Source: Aliiglaciecola sp. CAU 1673
Lineage (GTDB): Bacteria > Pseudomonadota > Gammaproteobacteria > Enterobacterales > Alteromonadaceae
DNA length: 64,000 nt
Reading direction: 5' to 3'
Assembly: GCF_029223185.1 (NCBI RefSeq)
Contig: NZ_JARHUG010000023.1
Location: 1-64,000, forward strand
In this document: one piece after another, positions 8,042 through 16,532 of the stretch
Numbering within the stretch: position 1 is the first letter of the stretch
Layout: the number at the start of each line of letters is the position of its first letter
Notes under the pieces: generated by a model
The model's input: only the letters and a program-made list of their open reading frames with translations
What the model was told of the DNA's origin: nothing
Databases searched by the model: none
Program-made: the position numbers and the translations under genes

Positions 8042-9334
8042 ATGCATAAACACAGCCTCTGTTTGGCGCTGTTAGGATTCAGCGCCTTAGCCACCGCACA
8101 GGATGTAGAACAAAGAGCCACCCAAATCGAGCCAAAGGTGATTGAATGGCGTCGTCATTTTCACCAACATCCCGAACTCTCAAATCGTGAATTTGAAACT
8201 GCCAAATATATTGAAAAATACCTGCGCGGCTTGGGTTTAGAGGTACAAACGGGTGTCGCGAAAACCGGGGTCGTGGCCATTCTGGATTCGGGCAAGCCTG
8301 GCCCGGTAGTGGCTTTGCGTGCGGATATGGATGGTCTGCCGGTATTGGAACAAAACGATCTGCCGTTTCGCTCAAAGGTTACCGGAGAGCACAATGGCAA
8401 TAAGGTCCCGGTGATGCATGCCTGTGGCCATGACACCCATATGGCCATGCTGATGGGCGCCGCCAAGATCCTGACCGATATGAAGTCTGAACTGAAAGGT
8501 AAAGTGAAGTTTATTTTCCAACCCGCTGAAGAGGGGGCGCCTCGCGGTGAAGTGGGTGGTGCCGAGATCATGGTCAAAGAAGGGGTTCTGAAAAAGCCTG
8601 ATGTGGATGTGGTATTTGGCCTGCATATTAGTGCTGACACCGACGTGGGCACGGTAGAATATCGTCATGGCGGCATTATGGCTGCTGTAGACCCTTTCCG
8701 AATTGTGATTAAGGGCAAACAAGCTCACGGCGCCTATCCCTGGTTGAGCGTGGATCCGGTGACCACTGCCGCCCAGGTTATTATGGGCCTGCAAACTATT
8801 GTGAGTCGTGAGCTGGCGCTTACCGAAGATGCGGCCGTTATCACTATTGGCTCCATCCATGGTGGCAATCGTTCCAATATTATTCCTTCCGAAGTGGAGT
8901 TGGTCGGCACTATCCGAACTCTGAATGATCCTATGCGCAAGCATATTTACGAGGCCCTGCCACGCAAAGCAAAGGCCATCGCCGAGAGCATGCGAGCCGA
9001 AGTGGAAATCGATCTGCCGCTGGATTACAGCTATCCGGTGACCTTTAATGACCCCGCACTGATGGATAAGATGTTGCCGACATTGCAACGCACAGCGGGC
9101 CCCGATAAAGCCAAGGAGGTGAAAGCGGTAACTGGTGCGGAAGATTTCTCTTTCTTCCAGAAGGAAGTGCCTGGACTTTATCTGTTTGTTGGTGGCAAGC
9201 CCCTCGATTTACCCAAGGAGCAAGCGCCAGCCCACCACACCCCAGAGTTTAAGATTGATGAATCGGGGATGAAGCTTGGTGTTAAGCTGCTCACTAATCT
9301 GACGTTGGATTATATGGCATCGTCCGCAAAATAA
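8042..9334 (+). CDS. Exported M20 family amidohydrolase (hippurate hydrolase-like)
   Basis: A 430-residue zinc-type M20D amidohydrolase with a signal peptide (residues 1-19, ending ALATA-Q). The metal site is seen in RADMDGLP, MHACGHDTHM (H126, C128, H130), PAEEGAPRGEVGG, FGLHIS and the late GAEDFSFF. Relatives remove acyl groups from N-acyl amino acids, hippurate or indole-acetyl conjugates; the exported form suggests periplasmic hydrolysis of acylated amino acids or peptides. AUG at 8042 follows CGGAGAATCAA. It ends at a strong bidirectional hairpin shared with the convergent phosphoribosyltransferase pseudogene. Confidence 0.87.
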   Translation: MHKHSLCLALLGFSALATAQDVEQRATQIEPKVIEWRRHFHQHPELSNREFETAKYIEKYLRGLGLEVQTGVAKTGVVAILDSGKPGPVVALRADMDGLPVLEQNDLPFRSKVTGEHNGNKVPVMHACGHDTHMAMLMGAAKILTDMKSELKGKVKFIFQPAEEGAPRGEVGGAEIMVKEGVLKKPDVDVVFGLHISADTDVGTVEYRHGGIMAAVDPFRIVIKGKQAHGAYPWLSVDPVTTAAQVIMGLQTIVSRELALTEDAAVITIGSIHGGNRSNIIPSEVELVGTIRTLNDPMRKHIYEALPRKAKAIAESMRAEVEIDLPLDYSYPVTFNDPALMDKMLPTLQRTAGPDKAKEVKAVTGAEDFSFFQKEVPGLYLFVGGKPLDLPKEQAPAHHTPEFKIDESGMKLGVKLLTNLTLDYMASSAK

Positions 9335-9344
9335 TGTGGTCTGT

Positions 9345-9372
9345 GGGGTAGAAACCGGTGTGGTTCTACCCC
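9345..9372. terminator. Bidirectional hairpin between convergent genes
   Basis: GGGGTAGAA at 9345 pairs with TTCTACCCC ending at 9372, with an additional CC/GG pair towards the loop. It lies between the M20 gene and the convergent phosphoribosyltransferase frame and touches the latter's stop codon. T-tracts are weak on both sides. Confidence 0.5.
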
Positions 9373-10013
9373 TAATTCGCTTCGCACAACAGCGTCAGCA
9401 CCTTTTCGTCAGATACCGCATCAAATTCCTGATACCACCGCCCCACGGCATAGAAAGGATGCGGGGTATGCAGGCAAATCGCTTTATCAACCGATGGAAT
9501 GAGCCTTTCCAGACTCTCCTTTGCTGCAACCGGCACAGCCAATATTAGTTCTTTTGGGTGCTGGCTTTTTAGCGCCTTGATTGCCGCGAGCATGGTTGCA
9601 CCGGTGGCAATGCCATCATCCACCAGTATCACCACCTTCTCACTGATATCAGGCCAGGGCTTATTGTTGCAATAACGTTGTTGCCGCCTTGCGAGTTCGG
9701 CTTGCTCCTTTTGGGCAACCTCTTCGATTTCCTAGTCTGTGATGTTATTGCTATGGATTAGTGCCTTGTCCAGCACTCTTACATTGCCCGCGGCGATGGC
9801 ACCCATGGCACACTCCGGTTGAAAAGGCAGGCCGAGCTTACGCACCAACATGACATCCAGCGGTGCACAGAGCGACCTGGCAATTTCAACACCCACAGGT
9901 ACGCCGCCCCTGGGTAATGCCAGGATCAAGACATCATTTCTGTTGGCATAGTCTTGCAACTGCTGCGCTAAGGCCTTACCGGCACTGCGCCTGTCCTGAA
10001 TCAGTGGATACAT
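9372..10013 (-). pseudogene. Phosphoribosyltransferase-family protein, interrupted by amber codon
   Basis: Two reading frames, 9735-10013 (93 codons) and 9372-9731, lie in the same frame and are separated only by one TAG at 9732-9734. Read through, they give a 213-residue phosphoribosyltransferase-like protein of normal family length. The first part has DRRSAGKALAQQL, ALPRGGVPVGVEIA and GAIAAGN; the second has EIEEVAQKEQAELARRQQRY and the PRPP loop VILVDDGIATGATM. The stop falls at ITD-stop-EIEE, where relatives usually have Glu, so one G-to-T change from GAG would explain it. The rest shows no decay, so the lesion is recent, a sequencing error, or leaves an inactive N-terminal fragment. These proteins are often near stress genes; substrate is unknown. 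Confidence 0.82.
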
Positions 10014-10093
10014 AAGACCCGCCTTACTCTTTAATGGCGTAAGAAATTATAGAAAGGCTTTTCAGATCTTGGCGTTGAGTGGGTGATCAATAA

Positions 10094-10111
10094 GGAGAGC
10101 CGAAGCTCCCC
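10094..10111 (-). terminator. UUCG-loop terminator after dihaem peroxidase gene
   Basis: On the minus strand GGGGAGC, loop TTCG, GCTCTCC and then TTATT follow the stop of the peroxidase gene. Seven base pairs with one G-U and a stable UUCG tetraloop support a terminator, though the U-tract is short. Confidence 0.55.
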
Positions 10112-10115
10112 TTTT

Positions 10116-11735
10116 CTATAAAGCCCTACCGCGCCGGTCATGACCAATTAACGGGTTATCGTCGGGGAAGGCGACTCTGTCTTTTGGCTCCACAATCCAG
10201 GGTGTCAGACAGCGACGGTCCTTCACGCAGGGATCGGTTTGGGCCCTTAAGAAGGCCGCCAAATCTTTAATCTGCTGATCATCCAGGCTGGTATCGAACA
10301 ACAGGAACGAACTGGATTGAGCATCACCTGTACGGGCCTTCTCCAGACGCTCCGCCGCGGCCACCGAGCTGGCATAGGCATCCGGATAGAGGGCGTCGCA
10401 GCTTTGTCCGGTTTTTTGCAGGATGTCCTGAATTTGCGGCAGCTTACAAAAGGGCACTTGCTCCCCATTTTCGGGCATAAAGGGCTGTCCCTCCTTGGCG
10501 GCAAAGAGTTTATCGATAGCCGCACCAGGCCCGGTGTAGTGACGAACTACATCTTCCAGCCTTCGATACGCACCGGCATGGCCATAAGGACCGGTTTCAG
10601 AGACATTCAGCAGGCTTGGTGTGCGGAACAGGTACTGATCTGCTTCATTGCCCGTGATCGCCTCCCGCCCGTTATCGGCGGCCAAGCCATCAATCTCTAC
10701 TTTTCCGTTGCCAATCTGGGGGAAGGCAACCAGATGGAAGCGTCCATCGGAAAGGGTATCGCCGTTATGGCAGGCCAGACAGCTGGCGCCCCCCTGACTG
10801 CCGAACCGGAAGAACAACAACGCGCCACGTTTTTGCGAGTCGCTGATGGCTTTGTTATCACCGCGCAGATAGGCCTGCCAGGGATTGTTCACAAACAGCA
10901 TAGAGCGCTGGTATTCACCCAGGGCATGGCTGATGCGATCAACACTCACCTCTTGATCGCCATAAGCCCGCTCAAAGGCCAACGGCCATTGGCTAAAAAA
11001 GTCGGGCAAGCTGTTATCAAAGCGTTCAGACAATGCCTCGCGCAGAGTTTGATTATCGATACCAGGCAGAAATTCACCACGCATCTCCTCTACTGATGTC
11101 ACCGGAAATCTCGCCTGGGCTGATGCCAAGGTGGCGTCCTGAGCCAGGTTGGTATCCGGTTGACCTGCCCCTGAATCTGGCGTGCTGATAGTGCCATCAG
11201 GCAGGCGTTCGATGCGTCCATCCCAAAACATATTGCGCTCCTGAAGTCCCAGGTTAAATACCGTGGGGGCATTGCGTGGCACCAGTGGCAAATTATGCTC
11301 TTGCTCACCTTGGAAGCGTCCCTGACCGAGCAGGTCAGAACTGCTATGGTCAAACATATCAACCGCATCCACGCCCACCGAAAGACTAAGGCCATCGCCA
11401 CCGCCCAATGCAGGATGATGGCAGCTGACACAGGCCACTGACCCCTCGCCGCCCAGATTTTTGGCGAAGAACAGTCTTTTACCCAGCTGTGCCACCGGAT
11501 CGTTGATATTGGGTAGTGCCAATGACGCGGGATCAATGGGCTCAAGACTTAAGTTGCTGATCAGCTCGCGCAACTCTTCATCCAAAGCGCTGACAGGTGG
11601 AGCCGGATCTGCCGGGCGCGGCTGACCCGGTGGCGGAGCAGGCCGCTGCTGGGCAAGAGTTGAAGGGATAGTCAGCAGGCACAACAGCCAGCTAGCCAGA
11701 GTGGTTTTTGTGAAGCCTGTTGTCGCGAAGGCCAT
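10116..11735 (-). CDS. Dihaem cytochrome c peroxidase / MauG-like protein
   Basis: A 539-residue periplasmic c-type cytochrome. A signal peptide (to about residue 29, TLAQQ) is followed by a proline-rich linker (31-50), then two haem-attachment motifs: CVSCH at 102-106 and CLACH at 319-323. PRNAPTVFNLGLQ, FWDGR and FRTPSLLNV are typical of the MauG/CcpA family. These proteins reduce hydrogen peroxide or oxidise protein substrates. It is longer than classical CcpA (about 340), with insertions between the haems, so it is nearer the MauG-like group. The ATG at 11735 follows GAGGAAACCCT. It diverges from the baeSR operon, and the shared intergenic region has phased direct repeats, so BaeR may control it. 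Confidence 0.85.
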   Translation of the reverse strand: MAFATTGFTKTTLASWLLCLLTIPSTLAQQRPAPPPGQPRPADPAPPVSALDEELRELISNLSLEPIDPASLALPNINDPVAQLGKRLFFAKNLGGEGSVACVSCHHPALGGGDGLSLSVGVDAVDMFDHSSSDLLGQGRFQGEQEHNLPLVPRNAPTVFNLGLQERNMFWDGRIERLPDGTISTPDSGAGQPDTNLAQDATLASAQARFPVTSVEEMRGEFLPGIDNQTLREALSERFDNSLPDFFSQWPLAFERAYGDQEVSVDRISHALGEYQRSMLFVNNPWQAYLRGDNKAISDSQKRGALLFFRFGSQGGASCLACHNGDTLSDGRFHLVAFPQIGNGKVEIDGLAADNGREAITGNEADQYLFRTPSLLNVSETGPYGHAGAYRRLEDVVRHYTGPGAAIDKLFAAKEGQPFMPENGEQVPFCKLPQIQDILQKTGQSCDALYPDAYASSVAAAERLEKARTGDAQSSSFLLFDTSLDDQQIKDLAAFLRAQTDPCVKDRRCLTPWIVEPKDRVAFPDDNPLIGHDRRGRAL

Positions 11736-11789
11736 AGGGTTTCCTCACTGATGTGCCATTAGTGGACTTACACATCAAGCTAGAGCGCA

Positions 11790-11833
11790 AAAGTGCAGGA
11801 ATTGCGCAAGCATTGTGCAAATATTGTGAAAGC
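11790..11833 (+). promoter_or_regulatory. 11-bp phased direct repeats, candidate BaeR-type operator
   Basis: Three consecutive 11-mers, ATTGCGCAAGC (11801), ATTGTGCAAAT (11812) and ATTGTGAAAGC (11823), repeat head to tail with no spacer; a weaker fourth copy, AAAGTGCAGGA, precedes them at 11790. Tandem 11-bp spacing is what OmpR/PhoB-class regulators use to bind on one face of the helix. The site lies about 50 bp before baeS and 55 bp before the peroxidase gene. Binding by the BaeR-like protein is inference. Confidence 0.5.
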
Positions 11834-11883
11834 GGCAGGCTGCCTTTGCGAAGCAGGCATGCAAAGAGGTATGTTGTTGCGCT

Positions 11884-13302
11884 ATGGGTATACAAAATAA
11901 AGTTTTTGGCGTGTTTCTGCTGGCCAGCGCCTTCTTGGCGCTGGGCCTGGTGCTGCTTGTTCAATGGAGCCTGGATCGTGGCATGTTGGCCTATGTGAAT
12001 AAGCAGGAAGTGGAGCGCATGACACCGCTGGTAACGGCCTTGGCTGATTTTCACCAGCGCCAGGGTAATTGGCGTCGTCTGGAAGATAACAACAGAGCGT
12101 TCCGCCGTCTGGTGGAACAAAGCATTGAAGGGCCTATGCAACCCCCGCCTCCCAGAGCGGCGGAAAGAGAGCCACAAAGGCGCCCTCCCCCCAACCAGCG
12201 TCCTGTGGCCGAGAACAACCCGCCGCCGCCACATCCCCTGGCCTTGCTTGATGCTGCCGGTGAACACCTGGTAGGACATTATCCACCGGACAGGCAATAC
12301 CACCTGCTACCCATTGAGCAAGAGGGAGAGTTGGTGGGTTATCTGGCCGTGGCAAAACGTGATCGGCTGGCCGATGGCTATGAGCTTAACTTTGTGACTG
12401 AGCAACAAACCAATTTGTTGTGGCTGGCATTGTTGCTTTTGGTCTTTGTATGGCTTATCAGCTTGCCTCTGGCAAGGCATTTGGTTGGGCCCATAAGGCG
12501 CATCACCGCCGCCATGAGCCAACTGACAAAAGGCCAGTATCAGTTGCGTTTGCGTACCGATCGCAAGGATGAAATCGGCATACTGACCGCCGACTTTAAT
12601 CAGTTGGCAGAAACGCTGGAAAGTAACGAAGCGTCAAGACGCCGCTGGCTTGCCGATATCTCCCATGAGCTGCGCACCCCGGTGGCGGTATTGAAAGGTG
12701 AACTGGAGGCTATTCAAGACGGTATTCGACCTCTGAATCAGGAACAAATCGCCTCCTTACAGGAAGAAGTAATTCAACTACAGCAATTGATTGAAGATTT
12801 GCACCAACTGAACACCCTGGGGCTGGGCGACAGGCAGTTCCAGATGGGCTCAATAGATATCACGGCCTTTGTGCAAAGTTATGGCGCCAAACAGGCTGAA
12901 CTCCTTAAAGAGCAGGGTATTGAGCTATCGCTGCAGTTACCCGGCCAGAGCATCAAGGTCAAGGGCGATACAGCCAGATTGCGGCAGGTATTGGACAATC
13001 TGTTTGCCAATCTGCGTCGCTATGCCGACGGGGCTAATCAGGCTAGATTATGCTTAACCTCGGAAGGCGAACAGGCCAAGCTGGTGGTGGAAGACAATGG
13101 CATCGGCGTTCCTTCTCAGCATCTGAACCATCTGTTTGATCCCCTTTACCGGGTGGACAGTGCCCGCAATCGCCAACAAGGCGGCAGTGGTCTGGGATTG
13201 GCGATTTGCAGGCAAATTATCGAAGCCCATGGTGGTCAGATTGATGCGTCAGCATCGACCCTGGGCGGACTTGCCATTACACTGTGGTTACCCCTGGACT
13301 AA
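11884..13302 (+). CDS. baeS: BaeS-like envelope-stress sensor histidine kinase
   Basis: A 472-residue inner-membrane sensor kinase. Helix 1 is at 8-27, the periplasmic domain at about 30-175 has an unusual proline-rich stretch (86-117, with repeated P and R), and helix 2 is at 177-196. HAMP follows (about 197-250), then the phosphoacceptor His261 in DISHELRTPVAVLKGE, the N-box VLDNLFANLRRYA, G1 DNGIGVP and G2 GGSGLGLAI. The kinase core closely resembles E. coli BaeS, which senses envelope stress and drives efflux and chaperone genes. The response regulator begins 11 bp downstream. Upstream phased repeats suggest autoregulation. Confidence 0.85.
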   Translation: MGIQNKVFGVFLLASAFLALGLVLLVQWSLDRGMLAYVNKQEVERMTPLVTALADFHQRQGNWRRLEDNNRAFRRLVEQSIEGPMQPPPPRAAEREPQRRPPPNQRPVAENNPPPPHPLALLDAAGEHLVGHYPPDRQYHLLPIEQEGELVGYLAVAKRDRLADGYELNFVTEQQTNLLWLALLLLVFVWLISLPLARHLVGPIRRITAAMSQLTKGQYQLRLRTDRKDEIGILTADFNQLAETLESNEASRRRWLADISHELRTPVAVLKGELEAIQDGIRPLNQEQIASLQEEVIQLQQLIEDLHQLNTLGLGDRQFQMGSIDITAFVQSYGAKQAELLKEQGIELSLQLPGQSIKVKGDTARLRQVLDNLFANLRRYADGANQARLCLTSEGEQAKLVVEDNGIGVPSQHLNHLFDPLYRVDSARNRQQGGSGLGLAICRQIIEAHGGQIDASASTLGGLAITLWLPLD

Positions 13303-13313
13303 ATCACAGATGC

Positions 13314-13976
13314 ATGCCCAAGTTATTGATTGTAGAGGACGAGCAAAAGCTGGCTGGACTCCTTGCCGACTACTTCGGCAAAGACGGATTTGAGGTGACT
13401 CAACGGCATGAAGGCAGCGGCGTGGTGGCATGGTGTCGCCAGCATGAGGTAGACGCCATTTTGCTGGATCTGATGTTGCCGGGCATGGATGGCTTGGAGA
13501 TCTGCCGCCAGTTACGCCAATTCAGCGCTGTGCCCATTCTGATGTTGACCGCCAGGGTAGAAGAAATCGACCGTTTGCTCGGACTGGAGCTGGGCGCCGA
13601 TGACTATATCTGCAAGCCATTCAGCCCGCGAGAGGTGGTGGCCAGGGTGAAAGCGGTGCTCAGACGTACTCAGGGCAATATACTTCAGCAGCGTCCCTGG
13701 CAGTTAGACGCCGACAGATTGGAAGTGCGTGCAGGCGAGCATTGCATTCAGCTGACGGCCATCGAGTTTCATATCCTGTCCCTGTTGGCGGCCCAGCCAG
13801 GGCGTATCTATTCACGTAGCCAGCTGATGGATGCCATGTATCAGGATCATCGCGTGGTCAGTGAGCGCACTATCGACAGTCATATCAAAAAGCTGCGTAA
13901 GAAGCTGGAAGAGTGCCAGCAGCAACTGGCAATTCAATCGGTCTACGGCGTGGGTTACCGTCTGGAAGTGCAATAA
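13314..13976 (+). CDS. baeR: BaeR-like OmpR-family response regulator
   Basis: A 220-residue response regulator with receiver (1-115; acidic pocket E8-D9, phosphoacceptor D52 in LLDLMLPG, conserved Thr in MLTAR, Lys in DDYICKPFSPREVVARVK) and a winged-helix output domain (about 125-220, with RTIDSHIKKLRKKL and YGVGYR). EEIDRLLGLELGADDYICKP is nearly identical to E. coli BaeR, so the assignment is good. The ATG at 13314 is preferred over an upstream in-frame GTG or ATG because the protein family starts here with PKLLIVEDE. It forms an operon with baeS and ends at a strong terminator. Confidence 0.87.
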   Translation: MPKLLIVEDEQKLAGLLADYFGKDGFEVTQRHEGSGVVAWCRQHEVDAILLDLMLPGMDGLEICRQLRQFSAVPILMLTARVEEIDRLLGLELGADDYICKPFSPREVVARVKAVLRRTQGNILQQRPWQLDADRLEVRAGEHCIQLTAIEFHILSLLAAQPGRIYSRSQLMDAMYQDHRVVSERTIDSHIKKLRKKLEECQQQLAIQSVYGVGYRLEVQ

Positions 13977-14004
13977 CAGCCCAACGCCTATTGGTTGGGC
14001 TGTT
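13975..14004. terminator. Bidirectional terminator, baeR / malic enzyme
   Basis: AACAGCCCAAC (13975-13985) and GTTGGGCTGTT (13994-14004) form an exact 11-bp stem with an 8-base loop between convergent genes. The left arm overlaps the baeR stop codon. Confidence 0.75.
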
Positions 14005-14022
14005 GTTTCATGTCGCTCTTTC

Positions 14023-15270
14023 CTAGTCTTCCATATAGCCTTTGGGCAGGGCTTCAAAAGCGGATGCGCCGGAGCTGATAGCTGCTTCGGCCACGGCTTT
14101 TGCAACACGTTTGCACAGGCGCGGATCCATCGGCTTGGGGATAATGTACTGGCGTCCAAACTCCAACTTATCCACGTTTGCTGCCTTGAGTACGGATGCC
14201 GGCACGGATTCCTTGGCGATACTGCGAATGGCTTCTACAGCCGCTACTTTCATCTCATCGTTGATGTTTTTGGCCCGCACATCCAACGCCCCACGGAAGA
14301 TAAAGGGGAAGCACAGTACGTTGTTTACCTGGTTAGGATAATCCGAACGACCGGTCGCCATTATCAGGTCATCGCGCTGGGCGTGCGCTAACTCCGGCTT
14401 GATTTCCGGATCCGGGTTGGAGCAGGCGAATACGATAGGGTTGGGCGCCATCAGTTTTAATGCTTCTGGCGGCAATACATCGGGTCCGGATACCCCCACA
14501 AACACATCGGCGCCTTCCAGGACGTCTTCCAGGGTGCGCTTGTCGGTATTGTTGGCGAACATATGCTTGTGCGGCGTCAAATCATCACGACGGGTATGGA
14601 TGACCCCTTTGCGGTCCAGCATGTAGATGCGTTCACGCTGAGCACCACATTTGATCAACAGCTCCATACAGGCCACGGCAGCAGCACCGGCACCCATACA
14701 AATAATGGTCACGTCGTGGATATGCTTGCCCTGAATTTCCAAGGCATTGAGCATGCCGGCGGCGGTCACGATGGCAGTACCGTGCTGATCGTCATGGAAT
14801 ACCGGCACATTGCAGCGCTTGATCAACTCTTGCTCTATCTCGAAGCACTCCGGGGCTTTGATATCTTCGAGGTTAATACCGCCGAAGGTATCGGCGATAT
14901 TGGCCACCGTATTGATAAATTCTTCGGTAGTGCGGTGTTTTACTTCGATATCGATGGCATCGAGACCGGCGAAGCGTTTAAACAGTAGCGCCTTACCTTC
15001 CATCACGGGTTTAGACGCCAGTGGTCCCAGGTTGCCCAGACCCAGAATAGCGGTGCCGTTAGAAATTACCGCCACCATATTGCCTTTGCCGGTGTACTTG
15101 TAGGCGGCATCGGGATCGGCCGCGATTTCCTTCACGGGCTCGGCGACACCGGGGCTGTAGGCCAGAGCCAGGTCGCCGACACTCTCGGCTGGTTTAGTCA
15201 GCTCAACGCTGATTTTCCCGGGGCGGGGAAGCGCATGGTAATCCAGTGCTTTTTGACGAAAATCGGACAT
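14023..15270 (-). CDS. Malic enzyme, short form without phosphotransacetylase domain
   Basis: A 415-residue oxaloacetate-decarboxylating malate dehydrogenase: malate to pyruvate plus CO2, reducing NAD(P). Visible motifs are AYSPGVAEP, the catalytic-Tyr-containing YKYTGKGNMVAVISNGTAILGLG region, FHDDQHGTAIV with metal-binding acids, and the Rossmann turn GAGAAAVACMELL. It matches the N-terminal catalytic half of E. coli MaeB (about 430 residues) but lacks the 330-residue C-terminal Pta-like domain, as in the short bacterial forms. AGAGGC precedes the ATG. NADP versus NAD use is not certain. Confidence 0.9.
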   Translation of the reverse strand: MSDFRQKALDYHALPRPGKISVELTKPAESVGDLALAYSPGVAEPVKEIAADPDAAYKYTGKGNMVAVISNGTAILGLGNLGPLASKPVMEGKALLFKRFAGLDAIDIEVKHRTTEEFINTVANIADTFGGINLEDIKAPECFEIEQELIKRCNVPVFHDDQHGTAIVTAAGMLNALEIQGKHIHDVTIICMGAGAAAVACMELLIKCGAQRERIYMLDRKGVIHTRRDDLTPHKHMFANNTDKRTLEDVLEGADVFVGVSGPDVLPPEALKLMAPNPIVFACSNPDPEIKPELAHAQRDDLIMATGRSDYPNQVNNVLCFPFIFRGALDVRAKNINDEMKVAAVEAIRSIAKESVPASVLKAANVDKLEFGRQYIIPKPMDPRLCKRVAKAVAEAAISSGASAFEALPKGYMED

Positions 15271-15888
15271 TGTTGCCTCTGATTATGCTGTAGGGAACGT
15301 GTAAGAGCGGTTTCTGCTTCTTCTTCGGTGCGCGACATTAGCATAGCACCTGCTGACAACATATCAGATCAGGTCAGCGCTGCCGACTGCAAAAAGCCTA
15401 TAAATAGAAGGCGTTAGGAATATACCACTGGATAGATGCATACTTATGTCAGGGCCCTTATCGCGGGTCTGAGCCGTTCAGCCTAATCCCCGTAAGTTTA
15501 AGTAGCCAGAGACGTAACGATTAAAAATGTTGTTCTGCTGCATAAGCGTTTTGCTGCTACGAATATAAAAATCTACTGAGATTTTGGCGTTTTTTGGCTG
15601 GCGCAGTGTTGGAATTTTGTTAAATGCGCTATCCGGGCTCAAAATTACTGTGTTAAAAAACGGATTTTTAATAATGGTTTTATCTAAGGAGCATTTTTAT
15701 GTGTATAAAAATGCCAAAATTCATCTAAAAAAGTAAATAAAAACAGATAGATAAATTGCTTTCTATTTTTTAACCCGCCAGTTTTCAGGTTGTTAACGCA
15801 ATTGCCAAAATCTGCTAACAGAAACTCTTTGAATTTTGCCCCATAAGTTAGGTGACGCAATATCGCGTTGCTACGAAAGGGGATTACG
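15271..15888. other. 618-bp AT-rich intergenic region
   Basis: Between the divergent malic enzyme and the small exported-protein gene. The left third should carry the malic enzyme promoter; the right half (from about 15500) is strikingly AT-rich and contains a hairpin with a Shine-Dalgarno and 9-codon ORF (listed separately). No tRNA or longer ORF is convincing on either strand; the 95-codon minus-strand frame at 15684-15971 looks like chance because it overlaps the signal-peptide gene and has no family look. A small RNA is possible but not shown. Confidence 0.5.
15685..15728 (+). other. Shine-Dalgarno hairpin with 9-codon ORF
   Basis: TAAGGAG (15685-15691) runs into a perfect 10-bp stem, GCATTTTTAT (15691-15700) and ATAAAAATGC (15705-15714), with loop GTGT. 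The ATG at 15699 sits at the top of the stem and opens a 9-codon frame, MCIKMPKFI, ending TAA at 15728. The folded form would bury the start codon and part of the Shine-Dalgarno. It lies 160 bp before the next gene. It could be a leader peptide, a temperature-sensitive element or chance in AT-rich DNA. Confidence 0.35.
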
Positions 15889-16203
15889 ATGAAATTCCTG
15901 AAATTAACTGTTCTGTGTGCGGCAATATCAACAATGACCTTTGCCAGCGAAGAGAAGCCGATCCAGTACATCGGCGATCTTTCTTTTGCTGACTTTTGTC
16001 AGGCGGTAGTTGAAGACGACGTGCTTCTGCTTAGGCGGGCATTGAGCCGCATGGTTGGGAATATCGGTTTGACCGAGTCTCATGTATTGAAACGCATCGT
16101 TGCTGAACCGAGTGTTGAATGCAATGGACTCAATCTAATCGAATTTTCTAAAAAAAGAGGGGCAACAGACGTGTATGCTTTTATTCAGCAGCGACAGTCT
16201 TAA
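15889..16203 (+). CDS. Small exported protein resembling DUF3718 family
   Basis: A 104-residue protein with a signal peptide (MKFLKLTVLCAAISTMTFA) and a short mature domain with two cysteines: FADFCQAVVEDDVLLLRRAL and VECNGLNLIEFSKKRGATDV. The spaced Cys plus CNG-x-x-L-x-E-F pattern resembles the DUF3718 proteins of Shewanella, Vibrio and relatives, from memory rather than from a search; the two cysteines probably form a disulfide. The ATG at 15889 follows AAAGGGGATTACG and is preferred over an upstream in-frame ATG seven codons earlier. It is a single gene with its own strong terminator. Function unknown. Confidence 0.7.
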   Translation: MKFLKLTVLCAAISTMTFASEEKPIQYIGDLSFADFCQAVVEDDVLLLRRALSRMVGNIGLTESHVLKRIVAEPSVECNGLNLIEFSKKRGATDVYAFIQQRQS

Positions 16204-16221
16204 TACAAACTCAACAAGCGG

Positions 16222-16247
16222 AAAGGGCAGCTGTGCTGCCCTTTTTT
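16222..16247 (+). terminator. Terminator after DUF3718-like gene
   Basis: AAAGGGCAGC, loop TGT, GCTGCCC and six T residues: a textbook Rho-independent terminator 20 bp after the stop codon. Confidence 0.85.
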
Positions 16248-16280
16248 ATGGCGTCGGGACATTTTCTCCCGGCCAAAAGA

Positions 16281-16302
16281 AAAGGCGCCAATTGGCGCCT
16301 TT
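16281..16302 (-). terminator. Terminator of rpmE
   Basis: A 22-bp perfect palindrome centred on AATT with GGCGCC arms. On the minus strand it is followed by TTTTCTTTT and lies 17 bp beyond the rpmE stop. Confidence 0.8.
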
Positions 16303-16319
16303 CCCAGTATTCTGCAAGC

Positions 16320-16532
16320 TTACTTCTTGCCCAGCATACCGAAACGCTTGTTGAAGCGATCTACGCGGCCGCCGGTGTCAACGTTACGCTGCTTGCCGGT
16401 GTAGAAAGGGTGGCACTCTGAACATACGTCCAAGAAGATGTCTTTCTTCAGGGTAGAACGGATGGCCAGCTTGTTACCACAAGAGCAAGTAGCTGTAATA
16501 GCTTGATATTCTGGGTGGATACCTTCTTTCAT
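16320..16532 (-). CDS. rpmE: Ribosomal protein L31, zinc-binding type
   Basis: A 70-residue bL31 with [10 protein letters not shown]16-x-C18, C37-SE-C40 and HPFYTGKQ, the C+ (zinc-binding) form. It sits on the outside of the 50S subunit bridging to 30S. The length and all four zinc ligands are intact. It is divergent from priA, the usual arrangement in gammaproteobacteria. Confidence 0.97.
   Translation of the reverse strand: MKEGIHPEYQAITATCSCGNKLAIRSTLKKDIFLDVCSECHPFYTGKQRNVDTGGRVDRFNKRFGMLGKK

Noticed and set aside
10317-11096. 259-codon plus-strand frame
   Set aside because: Antisense to the dihaem peroxidase with its intact haem motifs; low-complexity look; shadow.
15684-15971. 95-codon minus-strand frame in AT-rich intergenic region
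   Set aside because: Overlaps the start of the exported-protein gene, no ribosome site, no recognisable fold.
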